Below are positions 1-14,400 of a stretch of DNA of 64,000 nucleotides, piece after piece; the stretch's first letter is position 1, and each line of letters begins with the position of its first letter. A program made the translations under genes and the position numbers. Source of the stretch: Lineus longissimus (Eukaryota; Nemertea; Pilidiophora; Heteronemertea; Lineidae); assembly GCF_910592395.1 (NCBI RefSeq), contig NC_088308.1, forward strand, positions 29,095,501 to 29,159,500, written 5' to 3'. The notes under the pieces were generated by a model that had not been told where the DNA came from, did no database searches, and saw only the letters and a program-made list of their open reading frames with translations.

Positions 1-847
1 GAGAAGTCCAAGCCGTACGTATAGGAATGTTCGAGTTGCTTGGGTTAGATGTTAATGGACGGATCAATTCGAGTTGATATCACTTGACATCAAGAGTAGT
101 GGGACTTCAGAGGCTTCTTTCCAACCTACACGCCGACCAACAAAATCAAACGGAAGAAAATGTCCACATAACAGTGTCCTCGATGACGTGATTCTATCAA
201 GAGAGAGTGTTCTATTCCAATGCATTCCTGTTAAGGGTTCGGCCTATCGCGTTCTAAGAATGGACTCTCAAGCTGTGTTTCTCACTGAGCTCTATACAGC
301 AATGCACATAGACCGTCACCACAAAAGGCTGCGAACTCTAGATTAAGCGACAGAACCAAAGATGGCATAATAAAAAGAGGTTTCAAGAGGAGTGTGTATC
401 ATAAGTCGTGTAAGACTGAAACGAGTGACGGACTCTCAGACTAAACACTTTTCTGTTCTCCTTCTGGCTTCAAGCCTGTTAACTAGTAAGCCTAACTTCG
501 TGCCAGTTTTGTGCATTCTACCATTGTCATTGTATTCCCTTTACATATATCAGTTGCTAGTGTATCATGGCACATGCACATTTAACATGAAGTAACCTAA
601 CAAAGTGTACGATGAAAGTAACACGTTTAGTCCTGACAGTTTCTGAAGCAAAGAGGGGAGTTTTTTTCAGATATAGAAGAACCTTCACTGGATCGCTTTG
701 CCTCAGTAACTGGTGTCTAAAGCTAATTCTACAACTGCTCATTCCAAACGACATGTGGACTGCTGTCTAGTTGTCCACTCACGTATGCATGAATATGTCT
801 CCTGTATTTCAGGCTAATGCTGGCCAAATACATCAGTGCAGGACATG
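1..847. other. Downstream flank / 3' UTR of the polycystin-1-like gene
   Basis: This stretch follows the stop codon of the minus-strand gene (TAG at 850-848) and presumably begins with its 3' UTR. I looked for a minus-strand AATAAA or ATTAAA (TTTATT or TTTAAT as read here) and found neither, so the cleavage site is unknown and may lie outside the window or use a variant signal. The short open frames here show no recognisable domain. Confidence 0.5.
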
Positions 848-2427
848 CTACTTCTCGACATTCTCCACATCTGGCATAGGCACATGCATATTCCTGAACG
901 GTACCGTAGGTGGCAGCGGCCGTCCGCGAGAATGGAAACCTCTTTCTCTTATCTCTGTTTCTTGTTCCTCCTTAATGCGCTGTTGCTTCAGCATCATCTT
1001 CATAGCCGCCTTCCCTTCGTTTCCCATCTTGCTGGGATCCAATAAGGCGTCAATCTTGTCATGGTCGAAGTAGACCTTACTGATCGTGTTTAGGAGCTTG
1101 TCAATCTTGTCCGGGAAATTGTCAAGCTGCATCTGAAAGGCTGGCGGCATGCCGTTCATGTTCATGGCGTCTCCCTTTTCGGTCATTGGATCATCTGCTC
1201 CGAGGTCGCTCACCATTGGCTGGCCGTTGCCTATCCCCGTCCACAACTTGAAGCGCCGCATGATGAAGTCGACCATCTCGTAGTCATTGGACTGCTTACT
1301 TACATCGTTCTTGACGATGGTAAACGACTCGTTCAGGATAGACAGGAACATGTTGATCAAGATCATGACGATGGTTACCACGTAGAGAAAGAAGAAGAAC
1401 GGACCCAGGACCGAACTTGATTGTAACATGGCCTGGAAGTCGAACTTTCCCAGCATGATGTTCAAGCTTGTCTCAGCAGATGCCACGAAGGATTTGTAAC
1501 CGAGGAGGTTCCGTAAGAAAATCAGGTAGAAGAACTGAACGAAGGCGAAAAACATGATGGCAAACATGACTCCGAAAGCGAACAGATCCTTTCGACAATG
1601 ACGGAGAACGGAGCCAAGGATCGCCATCCGCTTGTTGAAGCGAAGCAAACGCAGGAACTTGAGGTTGGCAAAGAACACGAGCCAGCCGACCAGGTAGAGG
1701 AGCAACTCATTCCATGAGGCGACATACTGGAACTTCACGTATGCCAAGCCGTGTGACTTCTTGAAGGTTTTCAGCAGGCTCTTCGTGACCACCAGGCGGT
1801 AGAAGTAGATGGTAATGGAGGCCACGGAGAGGCCGATGATGGCCAACTCACCAATGTTCCAAAGGTGTGTAAAGTAGGCCTTCCTTTCCTTGAAGACCAC
1901 CTTGATTTCTCGGTAGATGAAATAGACAAGGAAGATACAGAAGCCAATTTGACAGGTCAGTTCATACCATTTGCCGTCACCATGGTAGTCGCCCAACAGA
2001 TTTACTGGTTCGAACCGGTACGTATTCACCATGGCTGTGCTACCTGGGAACTCGGTTAAAATGGTCGATACGGCGAAGAGATTAGTGTTTGGGTTGTACA
2101 CGGTGAACTCGATGAAGATAGCTCTGGTGTATGCATCAAGCCATTGCTCATTAATCAACTGGTCTATGCCTTCCATCATCTCCTTGTCACTACCCTGCAA
2201 CCGGTGAACATACCCGCCACCAGCATACACCGCTATAGTTCCAAGGTAAGGGAAGCCGTCGAGCGCTGAAGCCTCCGTATACTTGTACTCTTCCCTGGTG
2301 TTGTCCAGCGTTTCATTATAAGGTTTCCAGCCCACTCCAAAGGTTTGCTCCTCCTGGGTGAACATGCCATATTCTTCAACACACTCATTGATCACCTCTG
2401 CCATCGCCCTTTCTAGGGGACAGGAAT
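848..2427 (-). CDS. Polycystin-1-like exon 37: TOP domain end, S2-S6, C-terminus
   Basis: The last, 1,580-base exon. It holds the rest of the TOP domain (AIFIEFTVYNPNTNLF), S2 (CQIGFCIFLVYFIYREI), S3 (WNIGELAIIGLSVASITIYF), S4 with basic residues (KFLRLLRFNKRM), S5 (FGVMFAIMFFAFVQFFYLIF), the pore stretch SLNIMLGKFDFQAML and S6 (VVTIVMILINMFLSILNESF). The tail is helical and charged (KMMLKQQRIKEEQETEIRE) and ends at TAG; no EF-hand is visible. Where PKD2 has LGD at the filter, this protein has LGK. Confidence 0.95.
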
Positions 2428-5400
2428 CTGAAAGAAATAATTTGAAAGTTAGGGCTGTCAACTAAACTCTGGCAATATGTACCAAATGGCAATCATGTAA
2501 TGTTTACCCATCCACCGCCCATTCAGGTGAAGTCGTGTTTTTAACTCAGCTATTTTGAGCAATAGACTGGAGTTCCCATGCAAACCACAAGAAGTAGACC
2601 TAGTGGTAAAGATAGATCAATGCTTACTAGGTTTAGCTCTGAGCTGCCGCATCACTGCATAACCCATGTGTCTTTGGGCCCTGTCCACTATGAAACCTCT
2701 CTGTCCATACGGTTGCCTATAGTTTGTTTGTTGATCGTACCAAGGGTCTACGAGTAGTGCTGGTAGGAGCACCTCTTTTGCCCAGTTCCAATAGCCACCG
2801 TAGCTGATAATCTGAAAGAGCATGGTACACCCATAAGAAGTCAGCAGCGCAGATACCAGGGTATGAAACTATGATGATTCAATGAACACTTTCCTGCAAC
2901 AGGTCTTTGGTAGGGAAACCTTGCTGATACCTCCTGTTGCTCACAACTCTTGCGAGATTTCAGTATTATCTTTGAAAATCATTTGGTAAACCGTCCTAGA
3001 GTTCGTGTGCACATTCATATGATAAATTCGTATTTGGAAAATGAATTTTGTGTCAAAAGAAACTGCCGGATAGCGGACATGACAAGACAGCTTTAAAAAG
3101 AGTTTTATGGTGCGGCAGATGACCCCACAAACTACAACCAAAGAGAGCTCACCTGTGTGTAAGCAGAGTCAGGGTCACCTTTGTTATTCTCGATGAACAC
3201 ATTGACCATCTCCTCTTTGAGTTTGTAGGAGTCTGGGTCCCTGAAGCTGTAACTGATCGACAATAAGATCCAGACAAACAAAGCATAGCTTAGGATCTCT
3301 CGAAGGATGGCATACATCTTTAGCTCCTTGAGGCGGTTTACTCGGAACTTCTCGAGCTGTTCTGGGTCTGGCGGTTTGTAGGCAATCGTTCGTGGTTTAG
3401 CCAAGCCAAATGCTGTCCAATGAAGAAACAGAAAGCAACATCAATAACTGTTGAAATCACCCAATGCAATGTTAGCCTTCGAATCGTCAGTCTTAAACTA
3501 AGAGTAAGTGCAATGTTAACTGAATGGACGGGTGTAAACAGGGTGTTTTTTCAACTGCTTCGAAAGTGGCTTGTTTCCATGTCTGATATCTGCACTTACT
3601 CGTCTTAGTAGTTGCAAGGGCCTTTCATGACAAGATATTTTGGCACGATGGACACGTTTTGACTGGAGTTAGACATGGGTATTCGTCTTTTAGTCAGGGA
3701 TTTCGCCATCGAGGGGAGTCATCGACATAGAAAATGATGCCATGGATTGAGTTTTCAGTCTTCCTACTCACTGCCTTGGTCATTAGGTCTAGCCAGCCAC
3801 TCCTCGTCATACTGTAGTTCCGGTTCCTCTTCATCTTCTTCAAGGTCGTCGACATCATCGTCTGCTTTCTTCAGGATCAGAGAGAAGAACAGCGCCACAA
3901 GGAATACCTGTGAGATGAGAGGAGATGGTCGCTCTTTATTTACTTTTATGTCACAATGGGCAAGTCAAAGCAACACTTCAAGTTGGCCTATAGTTCGAGG
4001 GGTGAGCGGGATACAAAGTTAACTAGCCGCCACGAAACATAGTGAACACACTGTTCTTGCCAGGCACCTTACATCGAAAATATTAGTTTGAAGGTACAGC
4101 AAACAGAACGATCGTTTTACAAGGATGTTGAGATGATGTGAAGATTATCAAGGCTATCACAGCTCAGTGGGAATATATACTGCATGTACTCGTATCAGAC
4201 CAATGTAGCAGGGGAAAGCTGTGTATATTCAAGAGCACACTGGTATCGTACCTTGACAGGTTCTGTGATGAAGATAGACATGATGAAGGCAGCCATCATC
4301 GATGTGATCCACTTCTTGGATTTCTCCTCTCCGAACTGGATCCCGTAGAAGAGTGAAAATGTGATGCCGACCAGGCACATGATGACTAGGAACAGCCAAG
4401 CCAAGTGACGGCAGTACCACGGCAGAGAGAATGCCTTCTTCTTTTTCTTCAGTAGTGGGTCGTCCATGGGTATTCCAATCCTTCTTTCTATGCTGTCAGG
4501 TGGAGAATCCGTGCGGCCATTTTGTAGCCCATTGACGCCATTGTGCATTCCGTTCAAGTCGTGCATGTCACGCATGTAGGGCGGCGGGTCATCTCTGATT
4601 GGCTCACACTTGTTTACCTCGGCCCTGATATCGCTGACTGAAGTGGAGGCATTGCTCTCGCTATCTCCATCGGGTTTCCTGTCCTTCGCTTCCTGGATAC
4701 GCGATGGACGTTTCTTTCGAGCGCGGGCCTTCCTGAACAACCATACGGTTAGGAAGGTAGCCGGGAAGATTATCAAGTTGGCCATCACACCGATGCTAAT
4801 CTGTAGAAGGAAAAGGGTTCGTTTAGAAGAATTATAAAGTATAACATCAACCAGATGTATTCTGCCAAATATCTCATATACTTGTACTACCAGTTCTGAA
4901 GTACACGTAGTTGCAGTTTTGTCAATGCCTCAAGGATTGATTTTTAGTTGAATGATCTAAAGTACTGTACTAGTAAGCAAAAATGGAAATAGTAAAAGCA
5001 TGATAAATGATCATATCAATATGGTAAAGGGTCATCTTGAGCATATGAGTTCACCAATCTGAAGAGGACTAACCTGTTGCGGGCTCAAGCTGAATGGTCC
5101 CAACTCCAGTGCATTGGTGTTGGGTTTCTCGGTATCGCCGATACCGTAGAACATAGCATTGGTCAGCATGGTCAACACCAACAGTTGGAGGCAGCAGGAG
5201 ATTCTCTGTAGGCGGGTGAATCTACTCCTCGGGGGCCGGGCAACCAGTGAGAACCAGAGATGCTCATCGCAGAGATTCTTCCTTGAGGTTTGTGTGAAGA
5301 GATGAGAAAACTCGACCATCTGTTCCTTCCCTGCCACTGGGATAAGTCGGTCAATCTGGAAAGGAATTCAGATTATATATTTCGCGAGATATTATCCTCG

Positions 5401-8400
5401 ACTTATTCCCGATGTTCATCAAGTCACCAGTCGTTACTTGCAATCGAAGAACATGTATGCTGCTAACAACACCTGCTGGTATTATAGGCCGTCATAGAGG
5501 CACTATATGAGGTATTAAGGCTCTCAGAGTGTAAATACTTCAGCTCGATCTGAAAAGGACGAAGTGACGACAAGTTGACATCCATGTCGAATCTCAAATA
5601 TGACATCCAGATAAGTCGCCAAAGATATTTACCTGTCCATCGTCTTCCTCCACTGCCAGCCATCGGTTCAGGATGAATTGATATTTCTTCTTTGTTTGAA
5701 CATCATTGACGAGGAAGTATTTCAGATACCAAGATGCGAATTTGCCTTCGCCCGAGTTGTCATGCCAGATGCGGGCATAGTTCAGCTCGCCGAGTGGCCT
5801 GGGCGTAGTCAGTAAGAAACAGTCGATGTTACCCCTGTCGAGGCAGTGCTTGTTCCCTCTTGAGCGGTCATGTAAGATCCTCACATCAGTTTCATCGTTT
5901 TCACCAGACAGGACGAAATACACCTGAATGGAAGAAAAGCACACACTCAAAGGCCGATATAAGCGTATGTCTTGAGACAGGTGAAATGGAGGACTAACGT
6001 CAGTTATCATCAAACCAATTGCATCGCATCTCAGATTACATCCAGGATCCATACGAAGGCCACTCTTCTCCTTCTCCATCTACGTCCCCCTCTTTGTACG
6101 CATCGACATGCAACTCAATGTCATTGTATTAGCACGGATTATTAACACTCTTTTCAAAGTGGAGGTTATGAAGGCAACGCTGAAGCTGTCTTTGTGAAGA
6201 TAGGTTCTTCTACATCAAGATCCTTTTTATGAAACTTCTGCCTCACATTAAAGCATACCGTTATTAACCAAATCGTGCTCTTGAATCCTCGTGAATGACA
6301 GGTTAGAATAGGCGGTAGCTTACCCTGGAATGTGTGCCAGCACCTTTCGCCATCCCGCTTGCCACCATTAACTCATACATGTACTTGTCATCTGGATCAT
6401 TGTCAACCAATGGGTAGACGCAAGCCTGCAAAAGACGATATCAATTGTATAAACTGTAACGTTCAGAAGCTGGTTTGTCTCTTGAAGTCATTCAGTTGAT
6501 TTCAATAGACAAACTGACCAGACACAATACGATACAAAGATTTAGCGGAGTCTGTTCTCTACTACCCTGTTTCGCTCCGAGAACAATCATGTTAATCTGG
6601 CTACGTAATCTTGAGCTTGGTGTCTCTTAATGATTTTCAATACGAACAATGCCACGTTAGAGATCGCATCTGGTCAGAGATGTAATAGAACAAGATACTC
6701 GCACTTCAAGTACTACCTGGTGATCAGGGAGAGCAGCTCTTACCCTTTCCACGTCCTTCTTGTCCTCCTTCCTACATATCACTGCTCCAATCAAATAGAG
6801 TAAAATGATTGTAATAAGAGTGGCGTAGACGGTTGGATTCTTTAACGGGTCCATGTTCTTGAAGATATAGTTGAAGTCAAGTCTATTGGGGACAACCACC
6901 CAGCCGCCCGCGAATGATGTCAAATGGTTACACGTGCAAGAGACTTTTGATCGGGTAGACTTCTTTTCATTAACCTTAAAGAAGATATCACGCATTGTTA
7001 TCTGTATTCAACCACGACTATCCCCTGACCATTCGCGCGCCGTGGACGTGCGGAATCTTCCTCGCCCTTTCGATATTTGGTTAATTCGTAGGTTCAAAGG
7101 ACGACGTACAAAGATTAATGTAATCAAATCCTGTGCGAATTTCGTGACTTGTATGCTGGCTTTTGTGCTGTTTTGTACAATCTGTATGGTCGCAGTGAAA
7201 ACACATTTCCATAGATACTCGCACTGCAAGAAACAACCGGTTATAGAAACTATCGGTAGACCCGGTAGATACTCTGAGACGAGTTGACTTACCATACAAC
7301 CTCTTCCACTCCAATCCTTTGCCTTCTCATCGTAGTACATGCAGTTCTGCGCATATGTATTGACAGTTACATTGGAGGTGAGGTTGCCCTTCTTTGCTCT
7401 CCAATCTTCCACCCTTTCTTGACTGACGTCAGGTTTAGTGTCGGAGTCATTGTACGTTTCGAACTCGGCGCTGTCCAGTTCTCTCAGGCCGATGTAGAGC
7501 GTGCAAGGATCTTTGGCATACATCTGAGTACGCTTCGTCTCAGCATCTAGCGTGAAGGTATACGGATCCGATTCTGAATAAAAAGAGGAGCCATAAAAGT
7601 CGTTTCCTTGTTCTTCGTGACTGCTCTGAATGAAAACTATACGGTTAATAACCACTTCGATATCAGACTTTCTTACATGTATCACTGGATGTATTCCATT
7701 AGGATGCACACTTATTTGAGCAGTGACATCGATGCTACCCCAATTTATAAGCCAAAGCGATTGCTCCATCGTTTGTAAAAAGCAATTAACAGTGATAACA
7801 AACCTGATTCGGGGCCTACTGTTCCATCTGAAAAATAAACGATGTAGCGGTAATTGGCAAAGAATCAATCCGTATGTACGTACCGCGGATTGCTCAGACT
7901 ACTCGTGGTCACATCAAGTTGTGGCAGCCAAAAACCTGAACCCATCGTAATGATTGCCACTAACCAGTTTAATAAGGCAAGTGAAGGCAGATTAATCGAG
8001 ACTTTAAACCATTCAGCAAAGATATCAGCCAGCCACAGAATGGCGGCAGCTGATATCGTGATAGAAGCTTTTTAATTGACTTAGACCTTAGGTAGTGAGA
8101 TCTTGGAACCAAGACACGTGTTTGTAATGCTTACCTCTTCCCTCAAGATGACTGGGGACAATATACGTGGAATTGTAATACCCCGCAGTCAAGTTAACGC
8201 GACCGTCAAAGGCAACGAATACCATGTATGCCTTGTTTGGGTCGAATGGTTCGGGCACTGGACGGATGAAGAGTTCAGAGGACTTGTAGTTACAGTAAGG
8301 TGGGTCAGGTATTGCAGGATACTCGGCCTAGAAGAGAATGAAGACAGGGTGTGGATGTTTATCCAACTAGAGCGCCATGGACACTTCCGAGCTTTGATGA

Positions 8401-11400
8401 GATCATATACTAGCACTGCAACTCGATTTACGAGTGAGACCAAGCGAGAAGTTGACTTTACAGTTGAGCTTTTAGACACATATTGTGTCTTCAAGAACAG
8501 GCAAAGTACGCATCGGTTTTCCACCCTGATCACGTATAACCTGTCCCCAACCCTAAACTCACCCGTATTGATATACTCAAGTACGGATCGCCGTGCTCCA
8601 TTCCTTCATAATCCACAGGCTTCCTCTCCGTCTCGTTCAGTCTCATCCGCATCGTATAGTTGACCTTGACATTGGTCCCGTTAATCTTTTTCTCATTACC
8701 ATCAGAGTCTAACATGCGGATCTCGACGGACGAGGAGGTCCGGTGTGGATGCATCTTCTTCCCTATGTGGTTGTTCTTCGACATGACAACCTGAAATGAG
8801 GTATGACATCGTAAACTGTTAGAAACCAATTGGTCAGACCAGACCGAGGCCCTTGTCAAATGTATCTCTGCTTGGAGTTGAGCCGATAGAATCATAGCAG
8901 TGTACATGAGAGTTGGATGACCCTGCCAACTGTATCTCGGAAGCAGAATGACAACAGTTCATTTGATTTTGTCACAGGAGTAGTCAGTAGACAGTCGGTA
9001 AGATTACCCAACGGCAGCTTTACTTATAGACCAACTCACCGCAACCGATACTGTCCTGTGTGGATCCTCACAGTATGGCGGATCCACCTCGCAGATGGAT
9101 GGTACATCAGCCTCATCATCTCCATGCTTAGCATACAGTCTCCTCGACTTCCCCGCCTCATCCTTCTGAAGTACCACCTTTGTCTTTCCCGAAACCACCT
9201 CCACCTTCTTCCCGCCGGTCGGCGCTTTCTTCACCATCATAGTCAAGCATTTCTCCTCAATTTCCTCCAGGTCAGCATACATATCATCCTCCTAAAAAAC
9301 GTTCAATGGAAAACCATTTAGACGGTAAAGATATGGCATTATGTCGAAACTCGTTTGAAATGTAAAGTTACTGTGATTAACGTGCTTCAACTTGAAAAAC
9401 ATAACGTGACAACTCAGCAACAAGCTTTGAAAACGTTGGCGACAAACAGCCGGAAATCAAGGGGAAAACTAAAGCACCGCAGACGGAGAGAACCCAGTTA
9501 TATGACATCGGAAGGTTCCACCAAACCTCTGCCGTGTACAAACCGGTCGGGGATGTTAACCAGGTCGCTTAGCCCGTAAACACAGAGATTTCATAATGCT
9601 GCACCAAACAAAAAGAGAACAGACTGACATGGTAGAGGAAGGAGGGAGGAAGACCCGAGTTCCATTCAGTGTCGCTTCTCTCACAGCCTACCAAACACAT
9701 CACTGCAGAAATGGCCAGCGTTGTTGGAACAGTGGACACCTACCTGTTCGTCTGAGAGCTCCTTGTTGGTCTTGGCCACCGAATCTCTCTCCTCTCTGGC
9801 AGCGTCACCATCAACTAGAATAGGAAGAACAAGAGGTCTAAGATGTACTCAAGTATTATGCGCATGAATACGATGAATATACTAGGCAAAACAACGAATG
9901 CACCAGCGTTTCCTCAGTCTAACTGCTATCCTGGAGTAGTCAAATCCAATGGGATGTACCTCCTCTAAGTACCAACAACTGGCAAGAATTCCATGAACTT
10001 TCTGTTCATATCATATGACTTGCCCAACATACTAATCTTTCCAAACTATTGACTTACACGACTTTCCATCCCTTGGTAATGACATGTCAGGCTTGGCCTT
10101 TTTCTTCGCCTCCTCCCTGGCACTCTTCCCAGGTCGAGCTTTCGTTACCTTCATGCCCTAAAGAAGAACAACACACTCCTGTAACGGATCATCCCTTGTA
10201 AATACCTAGGGCGCCTACAACAGATACAACCAACCCAGCCTGGATCCTTCTTCTCAGTCGGCTATTGATGGGAGGTCGTTGCAAAGTAAGATATGTCAAA
10301 GTTTAAACTTCACTCAAATATGTTCCCCAACTGAATCAGATGCACGATCACATAACAGTTATATCGAATTCCGAATTGCGCTCTCTCTAATAAGTTCCAC
10401 TTACCTGTTTCAAGTTAAACAAGCCAGCCAGCACTTTACCCGTCATCTCCAGCTTATCTTCATTAGATGCATCAGGATCACTATCTATCGTGTTCACAGT
10501 CTTGTTGAGAAGGTTGGCTATTTTAGGCTAAACACAAGAGAAGGCAATAGTTTGTTTACCATATGTGTCTACTTTATTGAAAGGGCCAGTAAAACTTGGC
10601 GTAAGAGACGCAACTTGCTCCCAACATGAAATCTTCAATACGAAAAGACTGGTCGCTGTAATAGAATGAGTTACAAATAGGTCAGATCTCTGCAGCATGT
10701 AGTTCAAATCTTGACCAAGTGCAATAGTATTGCTTGTTTACTTGATTATGATGATACTCCATACCTTATTAGCATACCAAGATATTCCGTGCGATAACAT
10801 TGTGATCACTCACCATTATGTTTCTGTTTTTAGTGGCAGGCTCAGCGACCAGCTTGTCCGCTATCTCAGTTAAGGATTTCGCCCCCAAATTCACGTTCGA
10901 CTTTTCAAGGTTATCCAATGTATTCTCTACAAACTAAAAAGGAAAAAGAGTGATAATTTGATATCGATGTATCAAAGATCCTGATCGGACCAATAAATTC
11001 ATCCACCTTCTCCATACAAGTGACGTTCTTTTTACTCATTTCGTATGTGGAACTACACTTTATTTGCATACTATCGGTGCGACTCAAGCACTCGTTTAAA
11101 TAGTATTCTCATGAAGCCAAGTATTCTCTTGAATCGTGTAAATACTTCTTGTACACCTGCATATCCTTCGTGAATTTGGATCGCATAAACTACCAGTTGT
11201 TTTGTGACCAAATTTCCTGGAGAGAATACCTGCAATTGGGTTTCATGTTCGTGTTTGCAGGATGGTTCAAAGTGAAGTGCTTTGTTTGACCTACTTTAGT
11301 GCCTTCCTCTCTCAGATTGTCTTCGGCTGAAGTAAGTGACTGAAATGAAATACAATGAAATGTAAGGAACCTTAGCACGTACATTATTAGTGCAAGCAAG

Positions 11401-14400
11401 CTTTTGCTGTCTGGACAGGTACATGTAGATTCCATGAATACGTTTTGATCTTTCCCATTGTAAAATAAGTCAGGATCCGATAGCAAATTTTCAGTTTCTT
11501 CTCAAGTGTATAGATGATGTTTTAACAATGAATAGCTTGGCGTATCTTTGCATCAACAAGTTGAATGGTCCAGATATGAGACAAAGACTTATACTGACCA
11601 GTTCTGTCAAATACTTACCGTGTCATCATTTTCAAGATCAACCAGCGAACCAATTTTCTCTGCAAAATAAAAACATAGTTGTAGGGCGTGTTCTTCCAGA
11701 TGCCCATCATGCAAATAGGAACAATCTTTACATGTTAACTTACTTGTACCGAGTATCAGATAGCAATTGTATTGAATGGAATTTCAATTATCACTCCTCG
11801 CTGACGATGACAGGGCCATATGAGCCCCGTTTCAGCATTGCGGGTGGAAGGTACGGTGTATTTTACAACCAGATTAAAAATGTGTGGTTGGTCCATATCA
11901 TATCGTTATTGAAACATCCAGTATATATGCTCTTCGTTACTTACTTAGTTTGTCATTCTGGGAATTCATTCCGGCCACAACCACCTCAGCGACATCCCGG
12001 GGGTTTCCCTTCCTGAAGGTTGATTCCAGCATGTCAGACAGACCACTCGTCGACATACTAGTAGGTGAAACCTAAATGCAATCGAAGAGATGACTGACAT
12101 ATGTCAACAAAACAGGCTTCTTGGCCAGGAATTATTTGCACCGTAGCCTGGGCCAAACTATCTGGCGTATCTTTATGAAGCTTGTAGAAATACATCTCTC
12201 TCATAAAGTGCATGTACTGTCATATCTTGATGTCACTCATGCCTTTACTGAAAATGATTGTGCACCTTTGGAAAATGAATATCCTGGTGACCATTTACAC
12301 GTATGTCCAAGTGATCAGTAGACGATACAGATGGTTAGAAGTGCTGAAGCAAAACGCTGATCATATAAAGATGTTAACTGTTAAACTGCCACTGGCTGCA
12401 AGAGAAACCAGGAGCCTACCAGGACGGTCCCTGCCTGACATTCCGTAAAGGCCCCCTCATCATCGATAACCCGAGCTATCACATCCATCGTCCCGGGTCG
12501 CAGGTTGGTGGACAATTCGAACTTTACTGCAGAACCTTCAGCATCGAACCTCTGCACGAATTCCTGAGAAGGTGCGGTCTCATTTGCGTCAGGATTCTCG
12601 AGCTTGACTGAAACATGAACATAAAGTATATCTTGTGATGATCTGGCCTTACTATCAACAGTTCATTATACCCAAAGCATCATCAAAACCCCTGACAGTC
12701 GAGTTGTGGAGAGGGCAACCATCGCATATGCGTGATTCAAGCTGAAGAAAAGGAGAGTTAAATGTTCTGGTCGGAGGGAGAGTGGGTTGCTGATCTGAGA
12801 AACAAGCAGGATTGACCCCAACTTCTGGAGACATTGTCAAATACTAGTGTATGTAACATTCATCAAATGAGCCTGGAAACATGAGTCAACTGCTCAACTT
12901 ACCATAGACCTCAAAAGCAACAATCCTTCTATCGTCCGACCATCCGTCACCACTCACGATGAACTTAGTGGTAATGTGAGTTCCTGTGGTCGGTGACACG
13001 CTACAAGGCTTCGTCGATGTGGGCGGACGATTCACCGAGAAGTCCATCTTGGCGTAGCCGGTCATACCATTGAATGTGAGTCTAGCTTGGGCCTCGTAGA
13101 GATCCGAGGAGAAATCCTTAAAGAGCGGTGGTAGCAAAGTAAGCTCCTTCGATTTGTTACCTGAAATAAGGTTAGACATCTAAGTACGAATTCACGCAAC
13201 TACATTGTCATAATTAAAGATTATCACCCATTGCAATTGCCAAAACAGTTCGTCGTCGTTGTTTTACAGTGATGCCCACGGGTTATAGCTCACACTTGGC
13301 AATGAGGAGAATACGGTTTAGATGTCGTTTCTTGTATTTAATGCAGGGCAGTTCGATATCTACGACTGAACCATCGTGATGTCACAATATTCAATGATAT
13401 CGTTGTTCAAAAAGATGTAGTTATATACAACTAAATTGGTTTCCGTACAGATGGTTTTATCGCACAAAACTGGACTTGGAAGTAGTCCACTGCACTGATG
13501 TAACAACTTACCACGCGAAGCATCATTCCCAATGGTCATCTTGTATTCAATACTTTGGAAGGTGGTCGTGATTGTATTCCGAGGGGGTGGGGGAGATGGG
13601 TAAATGGGCATGTTTGCCACACAATTACCATTCAATAACGTGATTTTGCATTAGCACTGAAGAAACTATCATCGCTACCATATGCGGGACCCAGCGAAGC
13701 TGGATGCCAATATGCACAACCACCTTTCAGAGTCTGAACCTTCAACAAGCTTGCCACCGTTCCGTATGTCCAATGATCACATGATAGTACACGCACGTTT
13801 ATTTCTTATTCGTCCGTGTTATTGAATACAAACTTTGATTGAATATTAGAATGATATCACCCATATGATGGAGCGAAAGAATCTTACCATTGGAACCTGT
13901 AGGGTTTTGAAGTTAGGAAACGATGTATTAGTTCGCTTGGCAGACGCAGCGGCTGCGCATGCGCGAACGGATCGGGATTACCGCGTGGCCGGTGGCAAAC
14001 GCATTGTGGATAACGCGCATATTCAGTTTCAGCGCAACAGGCAAACAATATAAGTATAACATTATCTCGCATGAGTTGCTCAATAAGACCGTGTGTGGCT
14101 CTAAATACGTTGCTCCCCATGAATAGATATACCCTTTCAGATGTTTTCTTTGTCTCAGCGATTTCTTTTAAACTAAACATTGGAGTAAAAGTCTTAGCAA
14201 TGGTAACTAACAAATCTACAGAAACCCTCTATCTCTATTAGAAGCTAAGTTACCACCGTAACCGTGTTTATTTGTGATTGCTTGTTTTTGCCAACACTAC
14301 GAGTGGACGAACTGACGCAGAGAGACTTGAATCCAATACTTAGGGCGTTTTAGTATTTTGATATCCCGAGTTTTCTTGCCGTTACACTTTTTATTATTGT

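Noticed and set aside
8103-8663. A 186-codon plus-strand open frame
   Set aside because: It overlaps two minus-strand GAIN exons (8,135-8,327 and 8,563-8,790) that join in phase and carry family motifs; the plus frame has none.
11231-11294. Longer form of exon 20 reading on to a GTATTC donor
   Set aside because: It would leave phase 2 against the phase-0 start of the next exon; the 45-nt form fits.
13884-14213. 109-codon minus-strand frame in the REJ intron
   Set aside because: No REJ-like motif, and it has no in-phase splice partners to exons 14 or 15.
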